Shown here: in pieces, positions 21,579 through 33,113 of the stretch
Layout of the letters: the number at the start of each line of letters is the position of its first letter
Numbering within the stretch: position 1 is the stretch's first letter
Assembly: GCA_002917075.1 (NCBI GenBank)
Contig: NTMA01000079.1
Location: 1 to 64,000 of the forward strand
DNA length: 64,000 bases
Direction: 5' to 3'
Origin: Hawksworthiomyces lignivorus
Taxonomy: Eukaryota; Ascomycota; Sordariomycetes; Ophiostomatales; Ophiostomataceae
The notes under the pieces: generated by a model
Database searches by the model: none
The model's input: only the letters and a program-made list of their open reading frames with translations
Told to the model about the DNA's origin: nothing
Made by a program: the position numbers and the translations under genes

Positions 21579-23796
21579 TTGGATGTATTAACATGGATGG
21601 GGCTGTAACATAGGAAAGAGAAGGGCAGGCGCTTTAGTTTCTTTGATGGGAGAGCCGAAACACAGCTTGCTTGCTGCCACTAATCAATTAGTAACTGGAG
21701 GAATATTGCAAAGCCCTTCTCTCATATCAACACGAGAGATGAAATGGTGGCTCATGATAGGAACAAACAGCATATAATTCATATGAATCAGATGAATAAA
21801 TTATTTACAGAATTTATTCGGCATCCATATGCTAACGAGCTTGACCTAATAAGCAAGAACATATACTGCATATATCGAGAAAACAGAGTCTCACAGAGTA
21901 CTGCTTGCAAAGCATGATGAGCCTCTTAGTCTTATGTTCTAGTTCATCAATACATGTTGAAGTGTAAATCGGGTTCCTATCTACGGTGGCCAAAGACAGA
22001 CGTTGGCCATGGCCATTCCGACACCATCCATGCGTCTGCAACATAATACATTGCTTGGCAATTCGCTTATCGGCCCTGTCAAGTTCTCCACATCAATCGC
22101 CTAGCTAAGCAACAACAGAGGTTACATGTACGAGTATGAGCACAGACAACAAACGCGGTATCTGCTTGTGACAAACATGGGGACCATGTCAATTAACGAA
22201 GTCCTATTTCTTCTCCTGTTCCATGGTATCCGAAGTCTCCACCAGAAGAGTTCTCTATACAGTAGCTTCCCCGAACCTACGTCAGATGAGACGTCCTTGA
22301 TTAGACTGCTAATTTATCACGTCTTGCATACATTGTGAATCGCGAGAAGAGAAGCACCCAAATTTTAAAGTATAGCTTAGATATATCTATGATGAGAGTT
22401 CAAGTTGGAAAAATAATTACAGGATGACCCTAAAAAGAGAACTGAGAGGAATTAGAAGCAATATGCGTAAAGATGCTTTATCGACCATCGAGGTTTTAGA
22501 GCTCGATTATGCAGTTTCTAGAAAAGCAATACGATGTGATTTATGCTCTAATTATTTACTCTGCGAAATTTCGCCAAGTTAGGAGGACATAAGCAAGGCC
22601 TGCTGTCGGCATACAAAATTAGGTTTCAGTACCGTGCCACAATATTTTGTTTTTGGTTGACACGACTGTTCCATTTATCAACTTCGGGCCCGGGGGCGGC
22701 GAATGTGCTCGCAGGCGTCACCATCGCAAAAGATAAGCGAAGATTTTGATAAATTGTTCTCTGCGACATTTCCATTCGGCTTTCTCCTATCTATTAGACG
22801 AGGCAGACCATCTCATGAGAGCGTTCTCCAGGGCTAACTAAAGCCGTGATGCCGCCGTTAGAGTCGACATAAGCAGTGTAACTATAAGAACCAAGCCCCT
22901 AGCCCTCACTCAGTCCTCAGCATTCTGTTGAGAGTATGCAGCAAGCGGATGAAATTCATACAAAGATGACAGCTCTGTTTGGTTAGCATTCTCGTAGTGA
23001 TTGTACAGAGAATAGCTGGCTGTTAGTCGTTTGCCATTAGCCGGTAGCCGTTAACCGCTAGCGGGGGGGCTTTCTCGGCTACTAGGTGACCGAAACCCTG
23101 CATGCTGACTTCGTACGAGACAACAAAAACTGGGGTATCTCGGCCTCGGCTTTTATGATCTGGGGCTGAATCCACTACTTCTCCTCACGAGCTTAGCTTC
23201 ATAAGCTTAGCTCACGAGCAGATCAGTACTTCTCTGCGCATAGTTAGGTTTGTAAACTCCCTGGTTGGTGGAAGGGGTGCTAGAAGAGGAACAAATGGTC
23301 CGTATGTCTCATACTAGCTCCAACTCGTCCCCCACAGCTGTGCTCAACATCATGTCCGGCGCTCATTGCTATTTTAGGTCGAGTTTTTAACCCAAGTCTC
23401 GATTTTGCAAAAATCGCTCGTGCAAGGGAAGAGAGGCTCCTTAGAGCGTGGCTCTGTATTCGTCTTCTTTTATCAGAGACATTGTTTGTCTCTAGGCTGC
23501 TGCATCTGATTAGTTGATCTATGTACATGGTAGACTGATGTGGGGAGTACACTCCATGTCTTGTATGGCAATCTACAAGACAAATAGATAATGGGGAATT
23601 CCCATACCCCGTGGGGAAAGCGGGGAGCACTGTAACTTTTTTATTTTATTTTCTTTCAGGTCTGTCCTTTGTAGTGTTACGTCTTTGACTACCATAATGT
23701 TTTGCTACATTGACAAGCCTCTCTAATCCAGTTACTCTCTCTTCACATAGAAGCAGCTTATTTCTCATCGCAATTTTAATTTTCGGTTGTGTCTCA
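21579..23796. other. intergenic, 2.2 kb, promoter of first regulator
   Basis: No gene was supported. The distal part is AT-rich. From about 23030 the sequence turns GC-richer, with GCTAGCGG words, CTCGGCCTCGGC near 23139, and CreA-like motifs listed separately. Confidence 0.5.
23594..23625 (+). promoter_or_regulatory. palindrome and paired CreA-like SYGGRG motifs
   Basis: GGGAATTCCC (23594-23603) is a perfect palindrome. GTGGGG at 23611-23616 and GCGGGG at 23620-23625 both fit the carbon-catabolite repressor consensus SYGGRG and are 4 bp apart. In known fungal promoters, close paired sites are the functional form. They lie about 175 bp before the start of the first Zn2Cys6 gene. Confidence 0.35.
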
Positions 23797-26288
23797 ATGG
23801 CATCGCCGAATTCTAATTCTAGCCTGAACAATGTAGCTCCTGAGGGGGGGCGAGCCAGTTCTAGCAGGATATCAGACCAGCGGCCCTCCGCCTGGGATAC
23901 CAGTCGCCTCAAGCGACGTGCCACCAAAGCTTGCCTCTCCTGTCGCACTCGCAAAGTGCGCTGTGATGTGGTAAGCAGAGGACAACCATGCACAAACTGC
24001 CGGCTCGATAAGGTTGATTGCGTCGTCAAAGAGTCCAATAGAGGACGAAGAAATGCACAATGCGCCCAGCTTGTAGCGGAGACTGCCCCTGCCGTAGAGA
24101 GCCTCAACGCAAGTCTCCCACAGGTGGGCCTATCTCCTCCTGCAGATCGATCACCATCGCGACAGCCAGGGGAGAACCAGACAAGCAACCGTGCTGCTTC
24201 ACTGCCCTTTGAAGGTGAGTTAGAGAATGCCGCCCTTTAGAAGAAGGCTTTCTTTGGCCAAGAGGATTGATTCTTATGTCTCAAGACCAGCAAGAGCTTC
24301 CTGCACCGCAAGAGATCGCGGATGGGATCCAAGTCGACCTTCATCCTCAGAATCATCAACCTGTCCACCAACCTGTCCAGAGTCACATCTCGCCCATCTC
24401 TGACCAGTGGTCGCAACAACATACTTCGCCAGCAAACTTCAAACCTAGCAGTTCTTCGCCACGTCTGCCGCCCTACATCCGGCCAATCCCGTCGACCCTG
24501 CGCCGAAGAGACCTGGAATATCTCACAGACTGCGGCGCGCTAACTATCCCCGACGATGCCTTCCGCGATGAGCTGCTAAAGACATACGCCACTATCGTCT
24601 ATCCATTTATGCCCGTCATCGACATTGAGGACTTTCTCGACCCCATCGCTAATGCGGATGGTCGTGATCCCGTGAGCTTGCTGCTCTTCCAGGCCGTCAT
24701 GTTTGTCGGCGTCACTTTTGTCGACGCTAGGTTTCTGCAAGCGCGTGGCTACAAAAGCAGAAAGGCGGCGCGCAAGGCCTTCTTCAGCCGCGTCCGGCTG
24801 CTGTACGGGCTTGACTACGAACAAGATCGGCTGCCTCTCCTCCAGGCCGTTCTGCTTATGACCTACTGGTACGACTGCCCTGACAACGACAAGGACACGT
24901 GGTATTGGATGGGCATCGCTTTGAGCCTTGCCCAGGTGATCGGCTTCCATCGAGAGCCGTTTGGGACCTCCGTCAAGCAGAGGCGGCTGAGGCGCCGCAT
25001 CTGGTGGTCCTGTGTGATAAGGGACCGTCTGCTGGCACTGGGGGTGCGGCGCCCTTCGCGAATATCCAACGATGATTTCGGAGTCAGCCTGCTCACAATC
25101 GACGACTTTGATCTGCGGGCTCCCTCAGAACCCGTCACCCGGCTTCTAGGCGAATCGAGGCTCACCGCGTCGGACCCGTCGGCGCGGTCGCAGATGGCAG
25201 TTATGTGTATCGAGCTGAGCCGGCTCTGCAACTGCCTAGGCCGCATCCTGCACTCGCAGTATTCGCTCACGGGCAACCCGATGACGCGCTCGGAATACCT
25301 GCGCAAGGCCGTTGTCGTTCCGCGGCAGTCCGAGACGCAGCAGCAGGACCTGGCCCGTTGCGACGCAGAGCTCGACGAGTGGGTGACCAGCATGGATCCG
25401 CGCTCCAAGTACACGCCTGCGCCGCGCGAGTTTCGCGAGACGAGCGATACGGCCTCCCAGATCATCCAGCTGCACCAGGCCCAGCTGCACATGATCTATC
25501 TCACCTCCATCGGCGTCCTGCACAAGCCGCAGGTCTTCTTTTCCGAGTCCGACCGGGCGGACAGCAACGCGCAGAAGATGGCGTCGCGGGCCAAGGTCAC
25601 AGACGCGGCCGTCGCCATCACCAAGCTCGCGTACAGCCTGAAAGCCAGCGACCAGCTGCGGTTCCTGTCCACGAGCAGCGTGCCGGCCTTTCTGTCGGCC
25701 AGCCTCATCCACCTGATGGACACGCGCTCGCCCGACGAGGAGGTGCGCAGCATGAGCATCGGCCGCTTCTGCCAGTGCGCCGGCGCCCTGCAGCAGCTGC
25801 AGGACATGTACAGCTCGGCCGACTACGCCATCGATTTTCTGCGCACCGTCCTCAGGAACACAAACATTGACATTCCCATGGTGCGGGCCGCTCTGCTATC
25901 GCCGGCCCCCGACGACACGCGGCGCCCCGAGAGCCAGTACTCTCGGCCGACGCCGGACCGCCCGTCGCCTGGGCAGATCCCCAGCCCATACCCGCACCAG
26001 CTGAGCTCGCAGAACCAGCAGCACGCCTATCCAGAGCTCCCCCTAGAGAGAGACAGCCTCGCCTCTTTTGCTTCCGGCATGGGCCCGCCGCAGAGTCCGC
26101 TGAACGGCCAGCTTACAGGCTGGTCGGGCTCGAACACGCTCTTTGGCGGCACGCAGGACTCTGGCGAGGTGGTGTTCGACCCCTCGTCCATGGGCAACTG
26201 GATCGACATTGACAGCATTGCTCCTGTGTTGATCAACTTTGATGTCGAGAACAATGCGTCCGTATTGAGCGGCGTTCCATTTATGTGA
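23797..26288 (+). CDS. Zn2Cys6 transcription factor, cutinase-factor type
   Basis: Nuclear sequence-specific activator or repressor, 806 aa. Exons are 23797-24214 and 24286-26288. The binuclear zinc cluster uses C46, C49, C56, C65, C68 and C75 (spacing 2-6-8-2-6). It is followed by basic residues and, after a proline/glutamine-rich linker, the fungal-specific regulatory domain. That domain opens LPPYIRPIPSTLRRRDLEYL and includes the signature DTWYWMGIALSLAQVIGFHR. The C-terminus is proline-rich, then acidic, with a likely activation region. The opening of the middle domain resembles the CTF1 cutinase/fatty-acid regulator group; that assignment is from memory of the family. The downstream gene at 27321 is its paralogue in the same direction. 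The frame upstream of the ATG is open but lacks coding character. Confidence 0.93.
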
Positions 26289-27320
26289 TAGATAAGCAGA
26301 TAACTACGTAGAGCCTGTACAGTCCACCTACTATTAGCATTTTCCTAGATACAGAGGCGATGCTATTGCTGCTTCGTCTACTTAAGTCTAGACAAGTCGT
26401 GTGATCAGGGTGCCATGGAACTGGGAAACAAAATATACCATTGTATGCACTAGGTTCTGCCGTTCCCCATATCCGTCCAACTTCTCCGCAGTTTTGGTGG
26501 AGGTGAAGCGAAGTTGCACTGGCCCCCAAAAACTAAGACATTGGATTTTTTTTCCCCTTGGCTAATTCTCGGCCCCAGACACATCCCCTAGCCCGTGGGC
26601 TGTCTGATACTGGTACTGGCGCCAGAACATATACTTCTCTGCCTGGTGATTTTTCCTATTGCTTCCACCGAAGAAATAAATTTGCAGTCTTTTGTTCACT
26701 CTATCGTCTCAGCATTTTCTTTCTTTTCCATAGAATACAGACAGGATTGTGGTCGTCTCTCATAGCTAAGAGTGAATATGCTCTACAGATCCTTCTAATA
26801 TGTACAACTCTACCCTGGCATGGAAAACACCCTGCTGGACTGCGTTCTTTTGATGTGTGTCACTTAAAACAGCCGTGGTATAAACAGTCCAATCCGCTGC
26901 ATTGTCACGGTATCTTTGTTCAGGCGTATGGGTGTATTGTTGGGGGTGGGGATGGCCATTCCCCGAGACTACCGTAGAATCAGGTCTGTTAAGACAATCC
27001 TTCCCCAATCAGGAGGGATCGCCCCTAATTACCTAACCTTTACGGCGTAGTCTGGCAGAAATTAGTACCGATATTTTACTGCACACCCTCTGACAAACAC
27101 GCTAAACCATTCCCCACAAAGCTGACCCAGACGCTAAGGGAATGAATCTCGAGACTTAGGTCTTACCCCGCAGTTCCTTCTGAACGGCTTTGCAGCTATG
27201 TAAGTGGGAGCTGCGCGCCTCATATCTCCCTCTGCGCGCTCCTTCAGTGCTCCAGTTGTGGTCACGATTCTCACCAGTCAACTGTTTATCATTGCTACTG
27301 AGTTCTACACGCATACAACA
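26289..27320. other. intergenic between the paired regulators
   Basis: 1.0 kb. No open frame has an ATG start with coding content. It presumably holds the terminator of the first and the promoter of the second regulator. Confidence 0.5.
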
Positions 27321-29629
27321 ATGTCTCTTTTGAATGAGGATGGGACCATTGAGATCCCACAGGCTGCAGCTCAAGAGAGGAGGAATTCATATGAGACGCG
27401 GCCTGAAAATAATACTAGGCGGCGTGGTTCGCGGGCCTGCGCTCCCTGCCGGAGCAGAAAGGCGCGTTGTGATACATCACGCCGAGGGCTACCCTGCGCA
27501 AATTGCCGCCGTGGCAACATTTTCTGTTTGCCCGCTGGGTCGACCCGCCATAGAGTCCAAACGCCAGCTGCAAACAGTACGCAGACAGAAAGCACGGTCA
27601 CCGACGCTGAATTCCTTGTCTCGCTGTCATTTGAAAGTATGCCTTTTCTCCCTTGAAAGAAGTAAAAAATGTATTCAGATTGCTAAAAGACAAAACTCAA
27701 GACTTCCGGACTGGCGCGGAAGACAATGAGCTCTTTGGGCAGGACGACGGCGATGTTCTGTCCACCAGTAGCATACTTGCCAGTTCCTCAGCTGGCAATT
27801 CGGATCCTGACCCTGCGCCGGCACCACAACCAGCATACGGATTGCCGTCATATATTGGCGCTCTTCCAACCCACTTGACAGCAGCAGACATAGACTATCT
27901 CAGAAGTAATGATGCCTTGACGCTGCCAGACGATGATCTTCAGCATGAGCTCTTCCGCAAATACATCCTGTATGTCCACGCATTCATGCCAGTCATCAAC
28001 TTGTCTGCATTCTTCTCGCCGATTGCGCGGCGTGACGGAAAAGGCACGGTAAGCCTGCTCGTCTTCCAAGCAGTCATGTTTGCAAGCGCGGCCTATGTAG
28101 ACCCAGACTATTCGATCGAGAGGGGATACCAGAATCGCAGGTCCCTGCGACAGGCTTTCTTCAAGAGAGCCCGTCTGCTTTATGATCTGAACTGCGAACC
28201 CGACCCCATCGCCCGCCTCCAAGCCTTGCTTCTGATGACATGTTGGTACGAGAACTCGGAAGACGAAAAGGAAACGTGGCGTCTGATGGGCGTTGCGCTG
28301 TCTCTTGCAAAGAACCTGGATATGCACCACAACCCTGATAATGCAGAGATCAGCCCCGAGCTGAAGCATCTACGCAAGAAGATCTGGTGGTCGTGCTTTG
28401 TACGAGACCGTCTCTTGTCGCTTGGGATTGGGCGGCCCGCTCGTATTCACCCCGAGGACTTTGACGTTCCGAAGCCGACAATGAAGGACTGCGAAATGGT
28501 GCCGCTGGAAGACGACATCCTCCGCTGGGTTGGGCCGGTCCCCGTAGCCGACGACTGCCTGACGAAGGCAAGCATCTACCTGTGTTTCGTCGAGCTTGTT
28601 GACCTCTGTATTTGCATCGGGGATACCCTATTGAAGCAGGCCTCGATACTCAGTAATCCAGCAAATGTCATGGCGGAGACTATTTCTAAGATGGCCCTAC
28701 CTAGGAGGTTGGCTGTTCAGGTGCACGAGATGCAGACCTGCGACATCAAGCTGCAGGACTGGCAGCAGAGCCTCAACCCTGGCTGTCGGTACACGACAGG
28801 CCAGCTGCGGTTTGAGAGCAAGGGAAATGAAAGCCTCCGGCTCCTCCGCCTGCACCAGGCCCTACTGCGCGTCATCTACCTGACGGCCCTGGCCACCTTG
28901 CACCAGCCGCGCATGCTGCAGTCGGATGTGAATTATGACAACAGCGGGCGGAACATGCGGCTGTCGAGAGACAAGGTCGCGGACGCTGCAGCGGGCATCA
29001 CAGACATCATGTCCGAGCTGTACGATGAAGACCAGCTGCGGTTCGTCCCAACCGTCGCCATTCCAGCCATCATGTCTGCTACCCTCACCCACCTCATGGA
29101 CATCCGCTTTGCCGCAGGCACCATGCGCTATGCCTCGATTGGACGATTCTACCAATGCTGGCAGACCCTCCAGTTCCTGCGCGACATGTATACCTCCGCC
29201 GACCATGCCGTGTCCTTCTTGGAAGCAGTCATTACAAAGACAGGCATCCGCATCCCCATGTTGAATATGGCACCGCTACACGTTGAGCTGGGCCCCCCGG
29301 CTGGCTCAAGAGATGATCCCTTCCTGGCTGGCGCCCGAAGCGAGGCTGTCGACTCGCTGGATCTCGAAATGGTGGACCGCGCGGCTATTAATATATTCCC
29401 ATTTCCGGCTTTGTCGAGCACAGGGAATATGGCAACATATATCAATGAAACGTGCACCGCCGTCCCAGTCAGCCACTTCCCTCAGCGAGACTTTGCGGAG
29501 ATAGAACCCGAGGCCCGAGCCGACTCTATTATCGACCCGCAGAGTGAGACTTGGAATGGAATCGAGATTGGGGAAGATATACTTCAGACATTGGTTTACT
29601 TTAACTCTCAGCCAAGCTTTGTTGTTTGA
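27321..29629 (+). CDS. Zn2Cys6 transcription factor, paralogue of neighbour
   Basis: 747 aa in exons 27321-27636 and 27702-29629. The zinc cluster uses C40, C43, C50, C59, C62 and C69. The regulatory domain parallels the upstream gene block by block: LPSYIGALPTHLTAADIDYL, FMPVINLSAFFSPIA, KETWRLMGVALSLAKNLDMH, and WWSCFVRDRLLSLGIGRPAR. The intron sits at the same place (after a SFE-type peptide, phase 1, acceptor CTCAAG-AC) in both genes, which is strong evidence of tandem duplication. The proline-rich C-terminal tail of the first gene is replaced by a shorter segment, so the two may differ in activation. Divergence is considerable, so the duplication is old. Confidence 0.93.
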
Positions 29630-30390
29630 TTATATTTTGTGGAATAGAACTACGCCGTGGGTTTTCAATATCTATTAATTACCGGCTTGTGTCTTCTTAT
29701 AAGTGTTTCGGGAGCGGGTAATACATGTTGCTATTTCTATGTGACCGCATGGTGCCAACTCTTTATGTTTCTCATGACAGCTTCATATTCCGACGTGCGG
29801 AATTTTTGTTGGGTCAGATTGCAGAAAAGCTAGTAATTATTTAATTGTATTTTCATCTGCGGATAGTCAGTCTCTTCATCAATGACTTGAGTAACTCTTT
29901 ATATCTATGCGAGAACAAATTTTTACTTATGAGATGTTACATAGTTGGTCGGCTATTATACATCAGTGTTAAAATCGAGGCATATAGACTAGCTGAAGCA
30001 ATAATTTTTATCTAGTCTAAACACTAATACATAAAGTCGTCAAGATGATTTAGAGTCCTTAGATTTTCTAATATATTCGCTTTTTATCTCGAGGCGAATC
30101 TGCTCTTCTCTTTAAGGTACATATATGATACTATATTTTGCATTCAACCGTAGTCATCATGAGTTTGTGAAATCTTACTGAATTTTTTGGGGTCTATTAC
30201 TATGCCACCGCATCAATGAAAAAGGAGGTGCATCTCCTATAACACTAGCATAAAGCATATTTGTTGGCAGGATACTAGCTCATCAAATTCAAGGAGCGGT
30301 AAAGTTGTGTTTCTCATTTTTCCACGATTCTGCTTACCCGTAACTCTCTTAGCATCTGCCTTGTGTTAGTAGCCGGTGGGCTCTCCACGC

Positions 30391-30412
30391 TCGGCAATCT
30401 AATTCACGCCGA
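30391..30412 (+). promoter_or_regulatory. inverted TCGGC/GCCGA site
   Basis: TCGGC (30391-30395) and GCCGA (30408-30412) face each other across 12 bp, giving CGG-N14-CCG. Zn2Cys6 dimers classically bind paired CGG triplets, and two such factors are encoded just upstream. The spacing is longer than most known sites, so this is tentative. Confidence 0.25.
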
Positions 30413-30792
30413 AGAGTGCGGAGAAGCGCTCAGATCATCACCGAACCTTCCCCAGATTTGTCTTAGCACAACGTCTAGGACGAAGTTAGATGACGATAAA
30501 CACACTAAAATATCCACGAACTCTGGGCACCAACCTGCCAAATGTCAAAAGGAATACCATCATGCTCTTCAGACTAGCAGCCACACCTTACAAGCATTAC
30601 ACTTGGCCCTGTCTAAGACCAAGTTCATTTCGGCCATCTTATAGCGCAAAACTGATGCAGAGTAAGACATGGCGGCACCACAGCTAACTCAGCTATGGGA
30701 GCGGCCTCGCATCCGAATGGCAAAGGCCCGAGGGAAGCGAGAATGAAGCCGAAAGAATTTATCGTGGCGGCCGTAGCTTCCGGTAAAGCTGA

Positions 30793-30802
30793 TATATTTA
30801 AA
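30793..30802 (+). promoter_or_regulatory. TATA-like box of the Vgb-like gene
   Basis: TATATTTAAA lies about 125 bp upstream of the start at 30925, a normal distance for a fungal core promoter. Confidence 0.45.
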
Positions 30803-30924
30803 GCAGCTCATCAAGAGTCTGGCTTCACCTCAAGGAAGTCAGCACCATCTTGTCTTTGCAAATCAAATCATTTTGGGCCATATCTAGAACTTCACCATAC
30901 ACCTTCTTTCACGCTCTTGAAAAA

Positions 30925-32040
30925 ATGAAGAGTCTTGCGGTCGCCGCTTCTTTGGTCGGCTCCTTGAGTGCTGCCGCTGCAAGTCCACTGGACGCTCTGA
31001 GCCGCATGATTGAGATCCGGAGTCAAAATGCAGTCCTGACCGAATATGCTGCCGTCACACTTCTGGATGCTGCTTGTGAAACGGAATTTCACCCTGATCA
31101 GCTCGACATTGCTTGGGTCGAGCTTATCACGTCGAATACTATTCTGCGTGTGAATGTCACAAGCGGCCAACAGACGAGATTTCCCCTTAACAATCCCGTG
31201 GGAATTCCCAGCGGCATGGAGTTCATGCCAGATGGCTACCTCTGGTTCTCCGAAGTCGTTGGCAACAATATGGTGAGACTGGATCCAAAGGACGGCAGCA
31301 TGATCGAATTCCCGTTTCCATGGACCAACATCTCCATTGTCGACGACCTTCCCGTCGGCATCCGTCTCACAATTGACGTCTCCGGCAACCGTGACCGTGG
31401 CGCATGGTTTACGGCTGCTGGCCTGAACGCCATTGGTCGCATTGATATCGACACCTTCCAGTATGAGCTATTCCCGCTGCCAAATCCCCTGTCGGTGCCC
31501 CTGATTATGCAGCCAGGCCCGGGCTCTACCATGGTCTTTTCAGAAATCGTGGGCAACCGCGTCGGTACCATTGATGTGCACACCAAGGAGATCAAAGAGT
31601 ACGAGATCCCGACGCCGCTGTCCCTCGTTCAGGGCGTCACGACCGATCCCGACGGCCTCATCTGGTGGACCGGCACCGGCGGCGGAAACTTTGGCACCGT
31701 CAATGTGACCACGGGCGAGGTCACAGAGATCTTCATTGCAGATATCCGCGCTGCCGGAAATGCCACCGTGGTAGGCAACCCTCTCAGCATCGGCACTTCC
31801 GCTGCGCTGTCGCTGCCAGGCCCGGTCCGTGTCGGCAACGACGGGAAGGTCTATTTCGTCGAGGGTAACTTGGTATTCCTGGGCAACCGTGTCGGACAAT
31901 ACGACCCAAAGACGAAGAAACTGGTTGAGTTCAACACTCCTACCAGTCTCAGCGCTCCCTGTGACCTGAACAACCAACACCCAGATACTGTGTATTTTGC
32001 CGAGTTTTCGGGTGCGCATCTGGGGCGTGTTAAGTACTAG
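30925..32040 (+). CDS. secreted Vgb-like (streptogramin-lyase) beta-propeller
   Basis: 371 aa in one exon. Residues 1 to about 20 (MKSLAVAASLVGSLSAAAAS) form a clean secretion signal, so the ATG at 30925 is preferred over the upstream non-ATG extension. The mature protein repeats a blade pattern of the virginiamycin B lyase/SMP-30-like seven-bladed propeller: MPDGYLWFSEVVGNNMVRLD, FSEIVGNRVGTIDVHT, DPDGLIWWTGTGGG, and YFAEFSGAHLGRVKY at the end. Several N-x-S/T sites suggest glycosylation. Bacterial Vgb linearises cyclic depsipeptides. Whether the catalytic histidines are conserved here could not be judged, so a lactonase or a simple binding role are alternatives. Confidence 0.9.
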   Translation: MKSLAVAASLVGSLSAAAASPLDALSRMIEIRSQNAVLTEYAAVTLLDAACETEFHPDQLDIAWVELITSNTILRVNVTSGQQTRFPLNNPVGIPSGMEFMPDGYLWFSEVVGNNMVRLDPKDGSMIEFPFPWTNISIVDDLPVGIRLTIDVSGNRDRGAWFTAAGLNAIGRIDIDTFQYELFPLPNPLSVPLIMQPGPGSTMVFSEIVGNRVGTIDVHTKEIKEYEIPTPLSLVQGVTTDPDGLIWWTGTGGGNFGTVNVTTGEVTEIFIADIRAAGNATVVGNPLSIGTSAALSLPGPVRVGNDGKVYFVEGNLVFLGNRVGQYDPKTKKLVEFNTPTSLSAPCDLNNQHPDTVYFAEFSGAHLGRVKY

Positions 32041-33113
32041 GACAACTAGGATAGAGTTACCTCCTAATAGATCTTAAAACTTTCATCTATGACTATGGGA
32101 ATGCAAATCCAAGTGACAAATGACTATTCCGTAAACTATAACCCATGCAGTTCGATCTCGATGTTGGTTAGGGCGGCATACTCAGAGCTAAGGTGACGGG
32201 CGTTTGTTGGTTCCGATAGGACCAAGCGAAATTATCAAATCTAGATTTCATATTTATTAAGCCTATGTACCAACATATTAGAAGAAACTCTAGCTTGTAT
32301 GAGAACTCGAACTACTTTGGGCTTTGAAGCTGTCCGGGTGTAAGTTGCCAAGCCCATATGGATTTGGTGGTGCACATCATCGGCCGAGACTAGTAGTATT
32401 TTTATTTGCCCCGGCTCTGCCACTTACGCAGACAGACTGATAGTATAGACATCTAGGTGAAATGAGTGGCCGAGGCCCGAGTATATTCGCCCGCACACTC
32501 TTTTCTTCCTTTCGAAATAGCTGCTCACAGATTAGCGCTACATCGTACAACTTTAATAGCACAATTTGGCATTTATTCAAACATTGAATTAATGCCCCGT
32601 CATAGCCAGTTCGAGAACTAAAGCCGTAGAATCTGCATCTCTGTAGTAAATAGATGCTGTAATCTTAGAGGCTATTAGACAAAATCTTTACTTTTTCCTC
32701 TTTTTTTCTTTGGCCAAAGCTTTATCATATAAAGTGCGTCGTAATGTCGTTATGAATGATCATGAGTGAAGTTGATGGTTATTTTTCATATTTGACGCGA
32801 AGCCTTTACATTGATATATAGCTACTATATTCTAGATACTTCTTAGCTCTCATTTGTAACTGCGGCTATTAAAACTTCAACAATAGAGTCCTCGGTAAGT
32901 AGCGTACAGGCTTCATACCCGGTGACCATCATTTGCCTTAGGCCTACGCACCCCAACAGCTGTCTTTTCGTAGACACATTTCCGTCTCGAGCGGAAAAAC
33001 AACTATATATATTCAAATAATTAGCTTGGTATATCATTGTACCTTCAGATTTTTTTTGGCCATAACTTTCTCTTACAGTTTTGGGGCAGCTTCACATCAT
33101 ATCCTACTGCGCA
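32041..33113. other. intergenic, 1.1 kb
   Basis: AT-rich with no supported gene. T-rich tracts at about 32695-32712 and 33050-33058. The right end is the monooxygenase promoter. Confidence 0.5.

Larger units (their letters stand above)
29630..30924. other. intergenic, 1.3 kb, promoter of Vgb-like gene
   Basis: AT-rich to 30300, then mixed. It holds an inverted CGG/CCG site and a TATA-like box (listed separately). The reading frame from 30363 has no ATG. Confidence 0.5.
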
